From Chionoecetes opilio (Eukaryota > Arthropoda > Malacostraca > Decapoda > Majidae), in NCBI GenBank assembly GCA_016584305.1, contig JACEEZ010003837.1, positions 441,323-505,322 of the forward strand: DNA of 64,000 nucleotides, given 5' to 3'. Both the position numbers and the translations under genes were made by a program. The notes under the pieces are model-generated. The model saw nothing but the letters and a program-made list of their open reading frames with translations. It was not told the origin of the DNA and did no database searches. Shown in pieces: positions 23,501 through 36,900 of the stretch (position 1 is the stretch's first letter; each line of letters begins with the position of its first letter).

Positions 23501-25370
23501 AAAAGGGGTTAACCCTGTGACTCACATTGCCCAAGGTTTCATGGAGTGGTGAGAGAAAAGTAATATATTATTAATATATCTAGTAATTTAAAAATGCTCT
23601 TTTTTTTCCCCTTCACTCCTCTCCTTAATAAATAGAATATTCCGACAATTTTTGGCCCGCGGCCCGCTGTGATCACGCAAGAGGCAAGGAAGGAAAAGTT
23701 CCATACTCCTCTCCCCTCTCGCCAACCTTCCCGGGGAAAACCCGCCAGGGTTGTGTCTTACCCCCCCTTTAAAAAGGTAGTGGGGGGCGGTGGTTTTTAA
23801 AAGGATGTATAGGGATTGTTATTTATGTTTGGACCTTAATATTCTTTGGGTTGACTGTTTCCAAAGGGGTTTTGGAGCTGACTGAGTGGCTGAGTGAGCT
23901 GATGGGTTAAATCCTGGAAAAATCCTGGAGAAAAGGGGTTTATCCTGTGACTCCGATTACCAAGGTTTACATTGATGGTGAGAGTAAAGAAAATATATAT
24001 ACAGGGAGGTCCCGTTATACGAGCATTGGGTTATAAAAAATCCGATATAGGGGTGAAAATTAAGGGGTCTTTTTCAATATACGAGATCAAAATTCAATGT
24101 ACACATTAAAAACGGGGGTGAGTAAATTATCAATTTTAAAAAGCAGGCCCCACCCTCCCCGGGCTGACAAAGGGGGATTTGGGTTTACCCCAGTTAGGTC
24201 ACCCCCACAACCTACCCGAAAGGGGAATTAACATATGGGGGCGGCCTGACTTTGGTAAATTGCAGGTTGGGCCCCAACCTTGGGGGCCGCGTCAGGTCAC
24301 CCCCCGCAAGCCGTGACCCGAAGGGGAATTAAGCATTGGGCGCGGCCTACATTAGGGTAATTCAGGTGTCGCCCCAACCTTGGGGCCGCATCAGGTCCCC
24401 TACAAGGCGTGACCTGAAGGGTAATTGCCCTATGGCGCGGCCTGACATTTAGGGGGAATTAGCAGTGTGCGGCCCCAACCTTTGGGCCGCAGCAGGTCAC
24501 CCCCAGCAAGGCGTGACCTGAAAGGGGAAATTTAAACATATGGCGCGGCCCGACATTTAGGGGTATTGCAGGTGTGCACCCCAAACCCTTGGGGCCCCAG
24601 TTAGGGCACCCCTCAAAGCCGTACCTAGGTAAATTAACATAAAGGCGCCCTGCCTTTTTGGGGTATTAGAAACCCCCAACTACCTTTTCTTTATCACGCG
24701 ACGCTCCTACATTACAAAGTCTTTTTTTTCTTGTTTTTCTGTTTTAAATTTTTAAACAATGTGCCGTTATTTTTTGTGTGCTTTTTCCTCGGAAAACTTT
24801 TTCTACAGAAAGTATTTCATGTGGGGGAAAAAAAACCTGTGTTTTGTTGTTTTTTTTATAGTTTTTTTAGTTGAAAAACATGTCCTTTTTTTTTTTTTCT
24901 TTTTTGATGGTCCTGAACCAACCCATTTTTTACCATTAGTTATGTGTTTCGTTATACAGATTTCGCTTTACGGTAGCCAGGTGGAACCGAATGCTCTATC
25001 TGGACCTCCCTGTTATATCTAGTAATTTTAAAAGCTCGCATTTTTCCTCCCACTCCTCATTCTTAATCAATAGATTAGGTTCCCCAAATATTTTGCGCCC
25101 CGCGGTCGTTAGAACGTCACGGGAAAAAGGCAAGGGAAGGAAAGGGAGCCATACTCCTCTCCTCTCTCCTTTGCCAAGCCTTGCCGGGACAACACCGCAG
25201 GGGGTTTTTTGTCTTACAACCCTTTACAAAGGTAGTGTGGGGGGGTTATTTTAAGGAAAATATAGGGGTTGATTATTTTGTTTTGGAAACCTTAAATATT
25301 CATTTTGACGGGTTTCCCCAAAGGTTTTGGAGCTGGCTGGGGGAGCTGGTAGCGAGTGGGTGGTTTAGCC
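23501..25370. repeat. Tandem duplication (about 430 bp) with a transposon in copy 2
   Basis: Copy 1 (about 23501-23930) and copy 2 (23931-24001 plus 25013-25370) share AAAAGGGGTT(T/A)A(T/A)CCTGTGA, then AAGGTTT, TCTAGTAATTT, GCAAGGAAGGAAA and GGTTTTGGAGCTG in the same order. Copy 2 is interrupted exactly at the TA-rich site by the element at 24002-25012. Confidence 0.65.
24002..25012. mobile_element. Tigger-like TIR element, copy 2, with internal tandem repeats
   Basis: The left end CAGGGAGGTCCCGTTATACG and the right end GGACCTCCCTG are inverted, with TA-rich flanks. The last 150 bp match the element at 62620-63320 (GTTATGTGTTTCG..ATACAG, CCAGGTGGAACC). The interior (about 24150-24660) carries 4-5 copies of a ~100-120-bp unit containing GGCCCCAACCTTGGGGCCGC and CAGGTCACC..GCGTGACCTGAA. 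Confidence 0.65.
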
Positions 25371-25649
25371 CATGAGGGGGCCCCCTGTGTGCTGATGGGG
25401 TTTTTGGGGGTTTGGGGTGGGGCTGAGTTTGGATGACCCGCGGACACACCCTGGAACAGCTAAGGCCCTATTCATCGCGAGTGTGTGTTGTAGATGGTCT
25501 TTTTGTGCGGTTAAAAATTCAAAACACAGTGGAACGCGGTTTGGGGGTTTTATTTGGTTTTTTTTTCCTTGGGTTGTGGGGATTTTTTTTAAAAAACAAA
25601 TGATAAATCCCCCCCCCCTTGGCCTTTTTTTCCCGGGGTTTTTAACTCA

Positions 25650-25696
<47 letters not shown>

Positions 25697-26389
25697 GGTT
25701 GTAAAAAACATAAAAGGGGGGGGGGTTTTAAAATTAAAAATTAAATGGTTTTTCCCCCCGGGGTTTGGGTGTTGACTAAAAACCCGTTTTTAAAAAAAAA
25801 ACCGAGCCCCTAAGGGGGCCCGGGACCCGAATTCCAAAAGTAAACCGGCCCGCCGGGACTCGAACCTTGTCAGCATCAATTTTTCTCCCCTTTAATTCCA
25901 AACCTTTCAAAAACCCTTAATTTTTTTTTTATTTATTTGGGGGGCCCCTTAAATTAAACAATTTTAAGGGGGGTAAATTAAAGAAAAGAAAGGGTAGTGG
26001 GGCCCCCGTTTTTTTTTTACTAAACAACCCACTCCCACTTTTAATTTTTTTTCTTTGCTAAAGGGGAGTAGGGGCGCTTTATAAAGCTTTTGCGGGTTTA
26101 CTGGATAACAATTCCCTTTGTTTTTCCCCTTGTTCAGCGGGAACAGGCTCCCAAAAATTTTTTTAAAATATTTAAATGGACCAATTTCCCGGGTTTTAAA
26201 AAGGGGGGGAAAAACTTTTTTCTTGGCCACTGGTTCGCCCCGTCTTGTTTTTTTTTTCCAAACCAAAAAAAATATAATTTTTAAAAAAACTAAAAATGAA
26301 CCCTTTATAAAAACCCTTGTTGTAAAAACCTCCTCCTTCAGGTTTTTGAAAAAACCCAAAAGGTTTTAAAAAACCCAATAATTAAAAAG
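25371..26389. other. Noisy unassigned sequence with long homopolymers
   Basis: Includes a T run of about 40 at 25653-25695 and GAATTCCAAAAG..CCGGGACTCGAACC (about 25829-25865), which has a B-box-like GGACTCGAACC but no matching A box. Nothing firm. Confidence 0.3.
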
Positions 26390-26560
26390 TTTTTGAAACC
26401 AACCCAAACCCTTAAAAGTTTTTTTCCCAAAAACCCCCTTGGGTTTTTTGAAACCAACCTAAATTAAAATTTTAATGAAACCTAACCCAACCTTTAAAGG
26501 GTTTTAATGAAAACCCAACCTAACCCTTACGGGTTTTTTAAAGAAAACCCAACCAACCTT
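26390..26560. repeat. Noisy copy of the 30-bp AACCT minisatellite
   Basis: Contains TTTTAATGAAACCTAACCCA, then ACCTTTAAAGGGTTTTAATG. This is the unit found cleanly at 48209-48976, blurred by homopolymer changes. Confidence 0.65.
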
Positions 26561-27099
26561 AACCACTAATAAAATTTTTTTTCCCTTTTTTTTTTGAAAT
26601 TTAAAAAAACACCCTTGAACAAACAAATATTTTAAAGAAAAATATTTTGGTTTTGAAACAACTAAACCGGTTTATAACCCAATATTTTAAAAATTCTGTT
26701 TTTTTTTTTTTCCCCCATTCCCCCCAAACAACACCTGTGGGGGGGGGGGTATTTGGGTGGGGGAAAAAAGGTGGAAAAACCTAAATTTAAATTTTTGGGG
26801 GGGGGAAATTTTCCTAAAGTGGGTTTTCCTTTTCTAAAAAATTTCCCCAACCAGCGGGGCTTGACCCACCGTAAAAATAAACTAAACCAAGTACCAAATT
26901 AATCTACCTAACCAATCTAACCTACCTAGCCTAACCAAATCTAACCTAACCTAAACCCTAACTCCCACTTTTGGGTTTTCCCCCACTTGGGGGATCATTC
27001 GGGGGTTGGGGTTTTTTACACGTCGGGTCGCCACCCCAATGCGGCCCCCCTAGATCCACATAATGAGGCAGTCCCCCCGCGTTATTTTCTGATTCTAAA

Positions 27100-28200
27100 T
27101 TAAAACTAAATATATGTCAAACATAAAATATGTCCCTAAGTTACTAACCTAACCTCATATAACCCCTAAAAAATTTCTACCTAACCTCACTATAACCCCT
27201 AAAAAAGATAACCAACCTCACATAACCCCCCCAAAGTTACTAACCTAACCTCCCTAAACCCCCAAAAAATTACTACCCTAACCTCACATAACCCCCTAAA
27301 AGTTTCTACCCTAACCTCACATAATCCCCAAAAAATTACTACCCTAACCTCCTAAACCCCCCAAAAATTACTAACCTCCCCACTATAACCCTAAAAATTA
27401 CTACCCTAACCTCACTATAACCCCTAAAAGTTACTACCCTAACCTCCTATAAGTTACTAACCTAACCTCACTATAACCCCCAAAAATTACTAACCTAACC
27501 TCACTATAACCCCTAAAAGTTACTACCCTAACCTCACTATAAGTTACAACCTACCCCACTATAACCCCTAAAAGTTACTAACCTAACCTCCATACCCCCT
27601 AAAAGTTTCTATCCTAACCCCACTATAACCCCTTTAAAAATTACTAACATAACTCACTATAACCCCCTAAAAGTTCTAACCTAACCTCCTATAGCCCCCT
27701 AAAAATTTACTAACCTAACCCCACTATAACCCCCTAAAAGTTTCTAACCTAACCCCTATAACCCTTAAAGTTTAACCTCCCCACTATCCCCCTAAAAAAT
27801 TAAACATACCTCACATAACCCTTAAAAGTTTTCTAACCTAACCTCACTTAAACCCCCCAAAAATTACTACCCAAACCCCACTATAACCCCCTAAAAGTTA
27901 CTAAACCCAACCTCAAAAATAACCCTTTAAAAATTTCTACCCCAGCCTCCTATAACCCCCCAAAAATTAAAAATAACCCACTATAAAACCCTTAAAAGTT
28001 ACAACCTAACCTCACTTAACCCCCCCAAAATTACATCCTAACCTCACTATAACCCTTTTAAAATTTTCTAACATAACCCACTATAACCCCCTAAAATTAC
28101 TAAAACCCAACCTCACTATAACCCCCCCCAAAAGTTAAACATAAACCCCCTATAACCCCTAAAAGTTTCTAACCCCAAACCTAACCCCCTAAAAGTTTCT
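27100..28200. repeat. Degenerate ~33-bp AACCT-containing array
   Basis: The unit is approximately CTAACCTCACTATAACCCCT followed by AAAAGTTACTAAC, about 33 copies with many indels. A single related stretch appears at 52330-52440 (ACTAACCTCACTATAACC). Confidence 0.85.
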
Positions 28201-28210
28201 TATATTTCCC

Positions 28211-28740
28211 AGGCGGCCGTTTGGGGTTTCACCCACACGTCTCTGGGCTCGGAAGAAAACCAATTAATTGTCCTAATCGAGGAATTTTTTTTAACTTCCA
28301 TACTCAAAAAAAAATAGTGGTTGCCCAGCAATTTTTGTACCCCCCGCCATATATCCCCTTCGGTTATATGGACGAAGTTTTTACGTTCGTTTTCAGGACA
28401 ACCAACTATTTTTTCTTGGGCCCACCATCGTGCTTGTTCTAATGGTGCTTTTTTTTTATTTTGCCAAACCAAAAAAAAAAAAAAAAAGTATATTTTGTGG
28501 TTAAGGTTAGGTTAGGTTTCATTAAAACCTGTAAGGTTAGGTTAGGTTCAATCTTTTTTTTTTTTAATATTATTTTTTGTTTTTGTTTGCGCAAAATAAA
28601 ACTAGCACCGATTGTAGGCCAAGAAAAAATAGTTGGTGCCTCTGAAAACGAACGTGAAACTCTGGTCCATTATTACCCTGCATTCCCCCAGGTACCCAAG
28701 CTTGTTTGGGGTCAAAGGGCAAAGGTCAAAGGTCAAAGTA
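28211..28740. mobile_element. Fold-back element with AACCT minisatellite units at its centre
   Basis: The left arm around 28373-28427 (ACGTTCGTTTTCAGGACAAC, then CAACTATTTTTTCTTGGGCC) is the reverse complement of the right arm around 28613-28668 (GGCCAAGAAAAAATAGTTGG, then TGCCTCTGAAAACGAACGTG). Between them lie one to two reverse-oriented units of the 30-bp minisatellite (28497-28545). Single arms recur at 48977-49135 and 51090-51277. Confidence 0.65.
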
Positions 28741-29134
28741 GGGGCAAACACTAGAATTATACCCAATATTTTCCTGGTTGGGAGATCCACACACAATACA
28801 ACACAACACACCCGCCTTACTTAACACCCATTTCCTCACTTATTACCCTGTACACCCACATTCCCACCCTCCTGGAATGATCTAAGTAATGCTATGGTAC
28901 TTTAGAAATGCACAATGGGTCATTACCACTTAGTAGAAACACGAGGAGACGAGGAAATAGGACTCTGGTCCGGTTCACACTTCACGTATTGGTTACGTAC
29001 ACGTCTTGTTATCGTGACGTCACCGTGACGCAGGCTGGGAACTTTTGTAGCCATCATTGTCGTACCGAGCCACCTAAATTATCGTATTTTCAGATAGATT
29101 ATCGTACAACCTATCGTACAACGTCTATATTATT
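28741..29134. other. Spacer, no gene seen
   Basis: Contains short CpG-rich text around 28950-29060 (ATTGGTTACGTACACGTCTT, CACCGTGACGCAGG) but no open frame or RNA gene. Confidence 0.3.
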
Positions 29135-29185
29135 TTAAAGTAATCGTCCAGACCATTTCATCATTCCTGATTTGATGTAGTTAGA
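29135..29185 (+). mobile_element. TTAA-element left-end fragment
   Basis: Reads TTAAAGTAATCGTCCAGACC, then ATTTCATCATTCCTGATTTG, identical to the left end at 18931, then diverges. Preserved end only. Confidence 0.6.
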
Positions 29186-29859
29186 GCAGTGATTCTCAAA
29201 CTGCGCCGTGGGAATCCCCTACGGTAGGTGCGCCGCGTAATTTTTAAAGATAGGGGTTTATTTTGCGCTTTGGGGTTTTGCAGTTTTTGTTTTTTATATT
29301 GAAGATGGAAAATCGTAAAATAAATGAGTAAATATGTAACTAAGGCGGGTAGATGCAAGGCCCCTTTTAAATAAAAATTAAAATCCCTTTGGGGTAGATG
29401 GATAAAGAAAAAGGATAGAGAATACTTTAAAATAGTTATCATGTTTAAAAAAAAATTAAATTTCCCCGCTTCCCCCAAAATAGGGTGTTTGAACGATTAC
29501 GGGAAACACTTACGTACCAGTCTGAGTCGCAGCCTGCTGGCTTTACTGGATTTTACCACTTACTAGTTTTATCACGCGTTCATGGGGAATTTTTTTTAGC
29601 ACATAAAAAAGGGAAAAAAGGATGATGAAAAATTTAAAAAAAGATCCCATACGTATAGAATTTTTCCCTTTTGTCCCCAAAGCGGGCCAAAACCCAGGCC
29701 CCCCCCTTTAAAAGTTAAAGGGGGGGCCCCCCCGGGGTTTCCCCAAGGGTTTGGGGTTCGCATTGTCACAAATGGAACGAAAAAAAAACCCCTTTTTTTT
29801 GTTTACCCCCAAACATCCTAAAGGGGCGGGGCAATTTAAAGAGAGGGGGAAAAGGGGGG

Positions 29860-30570
29860 CGGGGGGGGGGAAGAGAGAAAGAGAGAGAAAAAACGAAAGG
29901 AGAGAACGAAAAGAAAAAGAGAAATTAAAAGAGAGAAAAGGAGAGGGAGAGAGAGAAAACAGAAAAGAGAGAGAAGGAGGGGAGAGAAAAGGAGAGATAA
30001 CGAAGAGAGAGAGAGATAAACGAGAGGAGAGAGAAAAGATAACAAAGAGAGAGAGAGCGGAAGAGAAAGAGGGGAGAGAGAGAGGGGAGAGAGAGAGAGA
30101 GAGAGAAAAGGGGAAAAGAAGAAGAGAGAAAAAGGAAAGGAGAGAGAGAGAGAGAGATAACGGGGAGCAAAAGAGAGAGAGATTTAACAAAGAAGAAGAG
30201 GGGAGAGAGGGGAAAAGAGAAAAGAGAGAGAGAAAAGAAAGAGAGAAAAAAGAGGGGGAGAGAGAGAGAGGAGAGAGAGAGAAAACGAGAGAGAGGGGAA
30301 GGAAAAACAAAAGAGAGTAGAAGAGAGAGATAAAAAAAGAGGAGAAGATAAAAAAGAGAGAGATAACGAGAGGAGAGGGGAAGAGAAAAACAAAAGAGAG
30401 AGAGAGAGATAACGAGAAAAAGAGGAGAGAAAACCCGAAAAAAGGGGATAACGAGAGAGAGAGGGGAAAGAGAGAGGGGGAAAACAAAAAAGAGAGGGGA
30501 AGAGCGAAGATAACGAGAGAGAGAGAGATAACAAGAGAGGAGAGAGAAAAGTTTGGGCGAGAGAAACCGA
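29860..30570. repeat. GA-rich microsatellite/minisatellite
   Basis: Long purine tract of GAGAGA with recurrent GAGAGAGATAACGAG insertions. Six-frame openness here comes from composition. Confidence 0.9.
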
Positions 30571-33489
30571 GGAGAAACGAGAGATTAAAACTCGGGCTAC
30601 CGAAAAACTGCAAAAATTTGGGGGGAAAAAAGGGATCATATCAAGTTTAAGATCCCGGGAACGCATGGGCCCCAAAGGGCCATTTTATCCCCCCCCTTTT
30701 TTTAAAAGGCCGTTTTGCATCCTCCCCGACTCTTTCATGCGGGAAAACCCCTTCACGAAAAGAAAAATAGGGCCTAAGGGCCCCATTTTTTTTATGAACT
30801 AAAAACTTTTTAAACCCAAGCAAACCCACCCTAAATTTGGGAGTAAGAGAAATTTCCCCGGGTTTTTGCTGAATCACTACGCGCTTTCCTCGGACCCAGG
30901 TTTTCCGTGCGCAAATGGAACGCCTGAACTCTTTGGGTTTTTCCTTTAAACTGGTTTTTGGAAATGTCGAAAAGGGGGAAAGAGGCCTTATATCATGGGC
31001 CCTTTATGAAAAGTTTGACTGTTTGACGTGTTTTACGTAAACCCCCGATCGATAAAAAAAATTTTAAAATTTGGCCCAACCAAAAGTGGGAAGAGCGTTG
31101 GGTAGGCACCTCCCGTTGTCGGGTGTACCCGTGGACCCCTCAGAAAGTATCGCTGTTGTGGTTTAATGATTTTCCAAGTTTAAAAAAAATGGAAAAAGGT
31201 CCCGTCATTAAAAGGGGAAAAGTTTTACTAAAGGGGCAATAGGGGTTTGAATCCCCGTTAAACCCAATGAATCAAAACGAAAAATTTGCCAAAGGCACCA
31301 AAGGCGAAGTAACGTAATAACTGTTGAAAGTGAGTCCTTCGCCCAGACCCTATGGGGGGAAAGTGAAGAAAGTGAAGTGACAGTTGAAAAAGACATAGTC
31401 GTACAGGGCCGTGCGGGGAAAGTGAAATGAAGGTTTAAAGCGAAACCCTAGGGCGTGCAGGCTCCGAGCGGGCAAAGAGAAGTGGAAAAGATGAAAAATG
31501 AGTTTTTATCTAGTTCTGGGGCGTGGTCAAAACGACGACACGTGCCAGGGAAAAAAATAAACCCCAAATAAAATCATTTCGCCTGATAACGACATTTCCT
31601 TTGGGCTTGGGGTTTAAATTCCGGGGATGATGAAAATGGGCCAAAAACCCAAAAAGTGGTTTTTTGGGGGCATTGAGCACCCGGGGAATATCCCAAGGAA
31701 ATCTTTTGAAAATGAAAAAACATTTAAAAACAAAAAATAATCACCCCTCTCAGAAGCCTATAGGGTTACTTTAAAAGCCTCTTGAAAGATAACAAACAAC
31801 AAAGGCTTTTGGGGTTTAGAAAAAAAGGGGAAGGTGGGAGAAAAGGGGACAAAAAAGCAAGCTTTTAGGTGGGAGAGCATACAGCAAAACAAATTTAAAC
31901 CCCAAATTTAAAAGAGTCATATTTTTCCCTTCCCCTTGCCCGTTTCTGGTGAAAAAAATTGTATGAAAAGGAAGGCTGAAAAAGAGGCTGAAAAGGGAAA
32001 GGGAAAAAAAACCCCCTCCGGCGACACGATTGGTAAAAGAATTCCCAAAGGGCATGTCGTCCTTTATAGTGAAAAAAATGGGGTTTTTTGAAATTTGTGA
32101 AAAGGGAAAAAAGTATGCTTTTTAAGCGGGGGGAAACAACAGACTTTGGGGGAAAAGCTCAGTTTCTAGTGTTCAAACCATTATGGGTTTCTGATAACCC
32201 AAAAAAAACCCGAAATTTCTTGTGCTGCAAAGAACTGGTGCAAGGGCCCCCAGGACAGGGGGATATTTTTACGTGCCCGAAACTTTTAAAGAAAAAGGGC
32301 TTGCATGTAAATTATGGTAGGAATTTGCACGATGGTGTCCCTCCCCCTGGGGGGTTTTGGTAAAAAAAATTTTTGGTTTTCCTTTGTTTTCCCCCCAAAA
32401 AAGGGAAAAAAGATTTGATTACTACCCTTTTTTCTTTGCAAAAATTTTAAGCTCTTGTTGCTAAAACACTCGGACAAGAATTAAAGTTTGTTCTTGAAAG
32501 AATTTTTGAAAAAAGGTAAACTTTTTTTAAAAGCAAAACCCAAAACCGTCAAGACTATTTTTTATTCTTTTTGAAAGGGAATTGGGGTCTCCTCACGAAG
32601 GGCCCTTTTCCTCCCCACAGAAGTCCGGTGGTTATCAAGAGGCAAAGGGGTTTTCCCGGGTGCAAAGAACTGAGAGAGGAAATGCTCCCCTTTTTTTTAA
32701 CCCCTTGAGGAAAAAAATGAATTTTGCGGGAAATTTCCCTTTCTGAGAAAATTTTTTGGAGGCAAATTAGCTATTTTGGGAGCAATTTGAAAAATTTAAA
32801 CAAGGTTAAAGCCAAAATATGCCCAAGGGAAAAAATGAAAAAATATTAAAAACCCTCTTTTGCAAAATGAAAAACCTTTTGGGAGAAAAAATTAGGCCTC
32901 TTTGGGAAAAAGGGGGGGTGAAAAGGGAATTGACATGTTTCAAAAAAACGCTGAAACCTAAATTTTACAGACATTGTTCCACTAAAATTTAAACAGCACC
33001 TTTAAAACCTAGGAAAGGGAAAAAGAAAAGTAAATTTCCCAAATAATCTGTTTAAAATTATGACTGGGTGAGAAATCCATTCGTTCACGATCCCCTTTGG
33101 GAAGCCCAACCCAAATTAGCTCCCTTTTTAAAAAGGGGGAACTTCAACATCCGGAATGACCCGCACACTAAAACTGCAATATCTGGATATGACATTAGAA
33201 AGCTTCCCCCCCATTCAAAAGGAAAACGAAAAAACCCACTATATCCCCCAAAGGGGGAGAAATACTCCCGCAATTTTCCCAAATTTATATCTGTGTGAAA
33301 ATGGGATTTTCACCTAACCCAAAAATAAAAACTAAAAAAGGAAAAAATTGCGGCTGTTTAAAGGAAAAAGGAAAAGTGTGTCTGTCCAAATGTCCCCTCC
33401 TAAAAATTTGAGCGGATAGCAACTCCAGGCAGGGACACGTGGGCCCCCGATCAGGTATGGGTTTTTGTTTTTTCAGCCCGTTTTATTTT
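30571..33489. other. Noisy unassigned sequence
   Basis: No gene, RNA gene, TIR pair or array that I can support. Homopolymer noise is severe. Confidence 0.3.
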
Positions 33490-33630
33490 CACATTATTTT
33501 CCCTTTTATATATTTATATATCTTTTATATATTAAAATATTATATATATATAATATATATATTATATATAATATATTAAAATATTATTATAATAAATATT
33601 TTTATATATAATATTAAAATATATAGTTTT
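33490..33630. repeat. AT/ATATT microsatellite
   Basis: A run of TATATA and AATATT motifs with no other content. Confidence 0.85.
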
Positions 33631-33714
33631 CTGCGGGGCCCCAAATCCAAGATATAATCTTAAATGCCCCGCCCCTCCAGTGAAGTTTTGAGAACCTCGG
33701 TAAAGTAAAAGTCC

Positions 33715-33880
33715 CTTTATCCCGGGGTTTTTCCCAAACAATATGTTTTCACTTCTTGAAACCCGTCAGCCCCCCTTTTTTTTAAAATCCGCCAAACAAA
33801 ATCTGTTTTAAATTTTCCCCGGGTTCGAAAAAGCTCATGGCAACTGGGAGGGCGATGCGCCCACCTCGGGAAAAGTTTTT
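33715..33880 (+). mobile_element. TTAA-element internal fragment (noisy)
   Basis: AACAATATGTTTTCACTTCT, then CGTCAGCC..TCCGC and GGCAACTGGGAGGGCGATGC match 19007-19130 with indels. Confidence 0.5.
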
Positions 33881-33904
33881 CCAAAGGGGGGGTCCCCCTC
33901 CCTC

Positions 33905-36900
33905 CCCCCCCCTGTGTGTGTGTGATTTTTTTCCTATTTTTTTTTACCTAGTTTGTAACATACAGGAAAAGAAACAACTTTGTACTGTCCCGTCTACCAA
34001 AACTACTTAAGACCATTTTGCCTTTGAAGTCCTGAATACTTCTTGCCCTTAATCAAATTTTTTAAACAAGGTTTCCCGGCTTTTTATGCTTCTATATTGG
34101 GGAAACCCGTATTTTTTTTTTTCCCTCTTGCATGTTTTCCTTTTTTAAATTTCTTTTCATGACCTCTTGGTACTTCTGTCGGCCCCCACAAAAAGATTTA
34201 TTTTTATCCCTTTTTTTCCAAGGGCCCATTGGTGCCTTTTACACGGGTATAAAATCTCCCCTTTTCTCTTTTTTTTCCCCCAATGGTTTGGGAGGTTTTT
34301 GGGCTTTAAAGGGCTTTTTCATATGGAAAACTCTCAGGCTTGGAGCCATTTTTGTGGCTTTCCCCTTTTTATTTTCTCAATTTTCCCAATCCTTCTTTTT
34401 TGTGGGGAAAAAAAAACCCCGCCGCTATTCCCAAACCCGGGTTGAAAGAGGTGTTATCAATTTCCCCCGATCATCTCTTCATCCAAATTTTTTAATGCCA
34501 TTTTTATATTTCCTCAGCAAACTGGTATGTATCTCCTGTTATCTTGTTTAAGCTTCTCTGGTGAAAAAGTCCTTTTAATTTCCCTACTCCCCCCGATCTT
34601 TTTTCCCCAACCCCTTTTTTTTGATTTCCCTTCGTTTTCCCATCGAATACTTTTTTTCTTTTTCTCTTTTTGCTACTGCCCCCCTTTCCTCACTTTACAG
34701 TTTTTGGGATTAAACTTCCCCTTTCCCCAATTATTTTGACCCCATCTGAAAAAACTTATCAGATCCTTTTGTAGATCCTCACAGGTTCCCCTTTACTTTC
34801 TAATTTTTTTAGTAATTTTCATCACAGCCCCAAAAAAAATCATATTTTAAATGTTTACTCCTTTGCCATATCATTTACATAACCCAAAAACATCACTGGG
34901 GCCCCAAAACTGATCCTTTGGGGGAAAATCCCACTTATTTACATGCACCATTCTGACTTTTGAATCTTTTTTTTACTGTTCTCATTTTCCCCTGTTGCTC
35001 AAAAAGTCTTCCCCCACCTTTTAGCAAACCACCCTTCAATCCTTTTTTCATTTTCTAGCTTTTCCCGAGCAGTCCCCTTAGGGGGGTACCTTTTCAAAAA
35101 AAAAGCCTTTTCTTTTGGTCCCCAAATAAATCAATCGACCCACCCTTCCTTTTCCGTGCACATCGATCACTCTCGAAAAAAGCTCAATAAAATTTTTTTA
35201 CATTCCAAATTTTCCTCTAAATTTAAAATGGCCACCTGCCCCGTGGGTTTGGGCTCTTTCCCAAAAATTTTTAACCATCTGTTCCTTCAACAATTTTTTT
35301 TACACCCTTTTTGCCACTAACTTTTTAATGATATGGCCTGTAATTTAAGGGGGTTCTTCCCTTTTTTCACCCTCCCTTTTTGAATTTCACAATATTTGCT
35401 CTTTTTCCAATCAAGCCCGGGGCTCTGCTCCCTTTAGTTTAACTCTCAATTACCCCTATGTAATTTTTCCCCAAATTTGGTTACGCCCCCCTTCATTTTT
35501 CCATTTCACACATCCATCTGGACCCGGGGGGTTTTTTCACATCTTGACTTTTAAAATTGCCTTTTTACTTCAAAAACCTCTACTTTTTATGTCCCGCCAA
35601 TATTTTCTTTTTCATTTTTATTTTTCGTTTTAAATTAACTTTTCTCCTTTTTAAATCAGTCTTTTAAGGGACTTTTTCCTCCCCCTCGGCCTGTTGTAAT
35701 GCAAACCCCTTTAAAAACACTAAACCTTCTACCTTTAAATTTCTATTCCTTCCCTTTTTTTTCATTTTTCCCATTAAAAATTCCCATACAAAAGTTTCCC
35801 GGTTTTTTCCTACATTTTTCCCATTATATTCCCCTCCCTAGTTACTTTCTTTTCTCTACGGATTTTTAAAATTTTCAAATTTCTAGTTGGGTTTTTTTAC
35901 TCCCCCCCAAAGGGTTTCTGCCACCCTTTTTTCCCCCCCAAAATATTCCATGTTTTTCTTTTCTAGTCTTGGGTAAATTTACATTTTCGTTAAACCATTC
36001 ATATTTTTTTTTTTTTCTGATAAAAATATCCTTGGAACATAACCAAATTTTTTCCCCCGGTTAAAATTTGTGAGAACGAAACCGAGAAAATCCCAGTGGT
36101 CGCGGGCATTTTTAACCAAAGGTTGGTTACTGTTTTTCCCTCCCGACAAATTTTTTTTTTCAAAAATCAATTTCCGAGAATATTGATGCACCGATCTGAA
36201 TACTAAAAAAGAACGTTCTTCTGTTGTTTAGTAAGGTATGCATGACATCTTTACGAAAACGTTCTAAAAATAGAAAATTTAATGAAAATTACTCCCCTCG
36301 AGTAGCAAGCTTAATATATTTTTAAACATGTAGCATATTGTGCATGTAAATTTGGGCGATGTTCACACTGTTTTTCTAAGACATACTCCCGCTCTGGCAA
36401 ACGCTTGTCAAAATAAAATAGCATCCCTTTGGGAAAACAAAATAAAAATGCCGAAATCGCTTTGCTGCGACAATCAGTTTAAATTTGAGCGACACGCCGC
36501 GGGGGAGGGTGGGGGGGAGATTGGGGGCGGGGAGATAAAATAAAAAACATTGCTACTTAAACGCGTCGACTCATTGCACTTCCAGGCTTTCTCTGTTTTG
36601 ATACACAAAATAACGGAACAAAATGACCCTAGGTATAGATAATTTCAAAAACTACTTTTATTGACTGTTAATAATCATAGAGTAGCTTTTACCTGCCTCC
36701 CAAATAACCCCCTTGTTTTGGTTATATACAAGTTTACGAATCAGGCTTCTATAAAAATATACATATAAAGAAAAACTTTCTTAATATTATCTTTTGTGTT
36801 TTAAGTGCAGGGAATAAGCCCCTATTTTTCTTTTAAATTGACCAACTTTTCAAAATTTGAGTTAAAATGCCAGCGACCATGGCATTTCGAGTTGCAGTTC

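Noticed and set aside
29708..30613. Long Ser/Leu/Phe (minus) and Arg/Glu (plus) frames
   Set aside because: GA-rich simple sequence is stop-poor in every frame.
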